A stretch of DNA of 64,000 bases from Loxodes magnus (taxonomy: Eukaryota; Ciliophora; Karyorelictea; Loxodida; Loxodidae). The stretch spans positions 248,001 through 312,000 of the forward strand of contig CAMPDV010000133.1 of assembly GCA_946699065.1 (NCBI GenBank), written 5' to 3'. The number at the start of each line of letters is the position of its first letter. Position 1 is the first letter of the stretch. A model generated the notes under the pieces. The model was not told the DNA's origin and made no database searches. It was given only the letters and a program-made list of their open reading frames with translations. Of this stretch, positions 61,015 through 64,000 are shown piece by piece. A program made the position numbers and the translations under genes.

Positions 61015-62037
61015 ATGGAAAGCAGACTAATAATGCAAGACCTCAACTACGCAGGACCAAACTAACTGACCGAAAGAACATGAAATAATAGAACGAAAAA
61101 AAATAGCAATATACCCATGATTGGTCGAACTGTACTAAAAGGAGGAGCACAAAATAAGAAAGGATTGTGGCAAAAAAAGTAAACAACCTAAGTAATAATT
61201 TAACAAAATAATGAACAACTAATTTCAGCCAACGTCCCTGAAGAATAAATGTAAAGGGTCTACTAAAATGCCTATGATGATTTATCAGAAATGATGGCCG
61301 CAATTTACTTTAATCATTACTTGGAAAACACTGATTTAGTAGAGAAAAAGGCCAAAGACTAAGAAGTTATACAGGTGTTTAGAAATCAAATATGGAAGGA
61401 TTACGGACAAGCAGTGGCAAAGTTCATAGTGAAATAAAACGGAATTGTATACGTGGTACTTAACAATGAAGAAAGATACTAACATTTCACTTAATTCAGG
61501 GAATGAACGTTCAAAGGAGTTAGAATTCCTATCTAAGCTAGAAACTAATTGGAATATTTTGACATTCATAACTACCCAATTTACTTCACAATCAACGAAT
61601 ACTCAAATATGAAGGAAGTAATGGAAATAATAAGATAATATGGAAAATCAAGAGGAGAGATATAGCATACATATCCAAACACAACAATGCTAACAGGGAG
61701 CAATGTAGTCTACCTAGATTTAAAGGATGTAGACGAAGCAAAAAGGATACCAGAAGTAATAGATTTGAATGGAAACAAAATGAGAATATAACACCCAGTA
61801 AATTTTATCTACTGCCTATGTAAAGTGAAAGGGCACACAGACCAGCAATGCAGAAGGGTAGAAGCAGCAAAAAGGAAAAAGCTACATACAAGAGAATTAG
61901 AGATGCTTGAAGGAGAAGTTATTTTAACAATAAACAAACCAGATTTTGAAGCAAATCAAGCAAATAAGAGGATAATTGGAGAAGAAGAATAAATGATTAT
62001 AGAGGAATCAAGGAAAGAAGAGAAGGAAATAAAATGA
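61015..62037 (+). CDS. LINE ORF1 (RNA-binding, CCHC), 340 aa
   Basis: ATG 61015 (MESRLIMQDLNYAG) to TGA 62035-62037, in frame. Residues about 125-165 read KFIVKQNGIVYVVLNNEERY and WTFKGVRIPIQ, followed by YPIYFTINEYSNMKEVMEII and NVVYLDLKDVDEAKRIPEVI, a layout like the RRM-type folds of LINE ORF1 proteins. A knuckle follows at about residue 270, CLCKVKGHTDQQC, with CX1C instead of CX2C. The C-terminus is charged. It should bind element RNA and act as chaperone during target-primed reverse transcription. ORF2 starts 92 bases downstream. The RRM assignment is inferred from pattern only. Confidence 0.72.
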
Positions 62038-62129
62038 GGAGAATAGAAAAATAATTAAAACAACTAAACAATTAAATAATAAAAAGTTTTTTATGCTTAA
62101 AGAATAAATAAAAATTATTTTTCATCAAA

Positions 62130-64000
62130 ATGGAATTGGACATATGTAAGACAGAGGGATAGAGAAATGTTTAAATAATTAAATAAAATAGAAAACAATC
62201 AACTAAATAATAAGATATACTATAAAGCAAATTAGAGAAAAGGATAGGATAGGCGATGGTAAAAACGCTAAACCCTAACAAAAGAAATAAGAAATAAACA
62301 AAATAGTATAATGGAGTATGTCAGGAAAAACGTAAATAAAGGTAAAAAGCAAAAAGAAATAGAACAAACTCAAGAAGAAAAAGAATAAGATGCAAGATAA
62401 AAGTGAGAAGAAAGAAGTAAATTGAAGCAAACTTCAATGAGAATGTACTATGCTAAGAAACCGATAAAAAAAATGAACAATTATCCGACTTCAACTAATA
62501 GGAAAAGGAAAAAGAAGAAGATTAGAATAGATAAGAAGAAGGAAAAGGTAGATAATAAGATGAAAAAGACAAAAAAGGGGAAAGAACTAATAAAGAAAAT
62601 AATATGGAAGCATAGAATGATAGATAAGAAGAAGAAAAGGTGGAGAAGGAAGATGAATAAAAAGAAGAATAAGGTGAAGAGGAAGTAGAGGGAATGAGTG
62701 TTAAAAAAGATTAAGAATAAGTCATAAAAATAGGGACAGCAAATGTTAGGGGAGTAAGAAGTGCAAAAGAGGTACTAGCCAAATTCATGACTCAAAAAAG
62801 TATCCACATAATGGCAATATAAGAAATTTAGATTGAAGACTAAAAAGATATGTGTAATATAGCAGGATATAAAAACTTAATAAATGTGGGATCAAAAAAA
62901 GGAAAAGGAGTAGCATTCTATATTAGAAACGACATATGTAAGGAGATCAGAGAGATATAGAATGAAGTAAACCAAATGACGCTCTTTGGAGGAGCGAGAG
63001 TAATGGCAATAGAAATAATGAAATAATTAGCAGTAATAAATGTCTACGCTCCTGTTGCAAATAACAACGAACAGTATGAACCTTTCTATAATTTAGTGAA
63101 TGAATTTAAACTATAAGCAATAGAAAAAGGACTTAATATAATGATAATAGGAGACTGAAATGCGCACATAGAAAAATGACTGCCAAAGAAAACAAACTCA
63201 GCAGGAAAGAGAATGACACAGTTTATGGAACAGAATAATTTAATATGCCTAGACCCAACTGAAATAGGTACCTTTATTCACTAAAACAATGAGTATAAAA
63301 TAGATTACTTTTTAATCGAAGAGAGAATGAGAGAAGAGGTGTTAAAGAGTGATTTTTATTACTCATACGTAATAGGTGACCATAGGCCTGGTATTACATA
63401 GGTAAAGATGGGTAAAGAAGTAAGAAAGCCATAAAAGATAGCAAAAATAAACTACCTACTATTAAAGAAAAAAGAGATATAAGAAAAATTTGAAAGATTT
63501 ATACAAGAAAATCTCTAAGAAGAAGAAATTGATAACCTAAACGGCACATAGACTTATAAATGATGAAAGAAAAAGATATAAGAAGGAGTTTAAATAGTAT
63601 GTGGAAAATTCAAAACATAAAACTCTAAGATATATAAATATTCAGAAGCAACAAAATAGTGTAATAAAATCTTTAGAAAATGCAGCAAATAATTAAAATA
63701 AAGGGTAAAGAACAGAGAACAAATAAATGAAAATCAATAAATTGAGAATCAAAGAGAATACCAAAGAGTAAGATAAGAATACATTTAATCAAGAAAAAAA
63801 GATAAAAGAAACTAACTAAACCTATTTATGGACAATGTAAATAAAAGAAGTCTAACAGATATGTGGAAGAAACTAAAAAGCTTATTTAATAGAAAAAATA
63901 ATTAATGAGTACCCTTATTAAAAGAAGATGTTAATACTTTCAGGGATGAATGGTAGAAACTGTATGAAGATGGCGATAATATGCTACCAACTAAATTCTT
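62130..64000 (+). CDS. LINE ORF2: AP endonuclease (3' partial; reverse transcriptase not in window)
   Basis: ATG 62130 (MELDICKTEGQRN) leads through about 190 residues of Lys/Glu-rich linker into an exonuclease-endonuclease-phosphatase fold: KIGTANVRGV (strand with Asn), IMAIQEI (metal-binding Glu), LAVINVYAPV, MIIGDWNAHIE (catalytic Asp/Asn), KIDYFLI and YVIGDHRPG (the SDH-type terminal His). All AP-endonuclease signature residues are present. The following 170 residues are the linker that precedes reverse transcriptase, ending in frame at the window edge. It would nick target DNA to prime reverse transcription. TGA is Trp in GDWNAH and EKWLPK. The start could be a later ATG. Confidence 0.88.

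Larger units (their letters stand above)
60150..64000 (+). mobile_element. LINE (non-LTR retrotransposon), 3' part beyond the window
   Basis: Three consecutive plus-strand ORFs (60150, 61015, 62130), the last with an AP-type endonuclease domain. GC content rises from about 61,000, and codon reading uses the host code (TAA/TAG Gln, TGA Trp in GDWNAH), so the element is adapted to this nucleus. No LTR is seen. Inclusion of the 60150 ORF in the element is an inference from its position and its N-terminal similarity to another retroelement ORF. Confidence 0.75.

Noticed and set aside
62422..62688. 88-aa Lys/Arg-rich plus-strand ORF
   Set aside because: It is in a different frame from ORF2; the ORF2 frame through the same bases gives an acidic Glu/Gln linker leading directly into the endonuclease domain.
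1..64000. tRNA, rRNA and CRISPR loci
   Set aside because: No tRNA cloverleaf with A and B boxes, no conserved rRNA segment and no spacer-repeat array was recognised by eye on either strand.

Overview
The window reads as nuclear DNA from a ciliate that uses UAA and UAG for glutamine and UGA for both tryptophan and stop. Conserved motifs show this directly. TGA encodes the pore-helix Trp of a K+ channel (WTLTTLTTVGYGD) and the Trp of a LINE endonuclease (GDWNAH). TAA falls inside the DHHC domain (INQCVGYYNY). TGA is the terminator of every gene whose end I could fix. This is the karyorelictean code known from Loxodes and Parduczia. Condylostoma, in which all three codons are ambiguous, is the alternative. 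With no obligate stop codon every frame looks open, so conventional ORFs here are mostly shadows. I called genes by conserved domains, by purine-rich, less AT-rich composition, and by frame continuity to a TGA. Introns are tiny (about 14-34 nt, GT..AG), and many genes have none.

1-23.4 kb is an ordinary gene region. It holds a kelch protein, a voltage-gated cyclic-nucleotide-type K+ channel, a PX-domain protein, several unrecognised coiled-coil or low-complexity proteins, a DHHC palmitoyltransferase and two kelch paralogues. 23.6-42.7 kb is bounded by two inverted copies of a 0.53-kb repeat. I read these as the 3' ends of two retroposon copies, one carrying a CCHC zinc-knuckle ORF and one 5'-truncated, rather than as TIRs of a giant transposon. 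Between them lie genes for a membrane protein, several unknown proteins and a very large ankyrin-repeat protein. 42.7-55.7 kb holds an alveolin-like EKIV-repeat protein fused to membrane helices, a paralogous remnant of it, a VPS9-domain Rab GEF and a tandem CCCH zinc-finger protein. 56.4-64 kb is a retroelement cluster: two more CCHC-ORF elements, and a LINE with an ORF1 (CCHC) and an ORF2 whose AP-endonuclease domain is in the window and whose reverse transcriptase would lie beyond it.

The most interesting signal is a recurrent 3' terminus found at five places: a roughly 35-nt imperfect hairpin followed by an AATCA plus (ATTT)n tail. Such ends are typical of LINE/SINE 3' tails and link the small CCHC-ORF elements to a LINE-type machinery. 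Intergenic spacers are long and AT-rich. Positions of genes with unresolved introns are approximate and are marked so.
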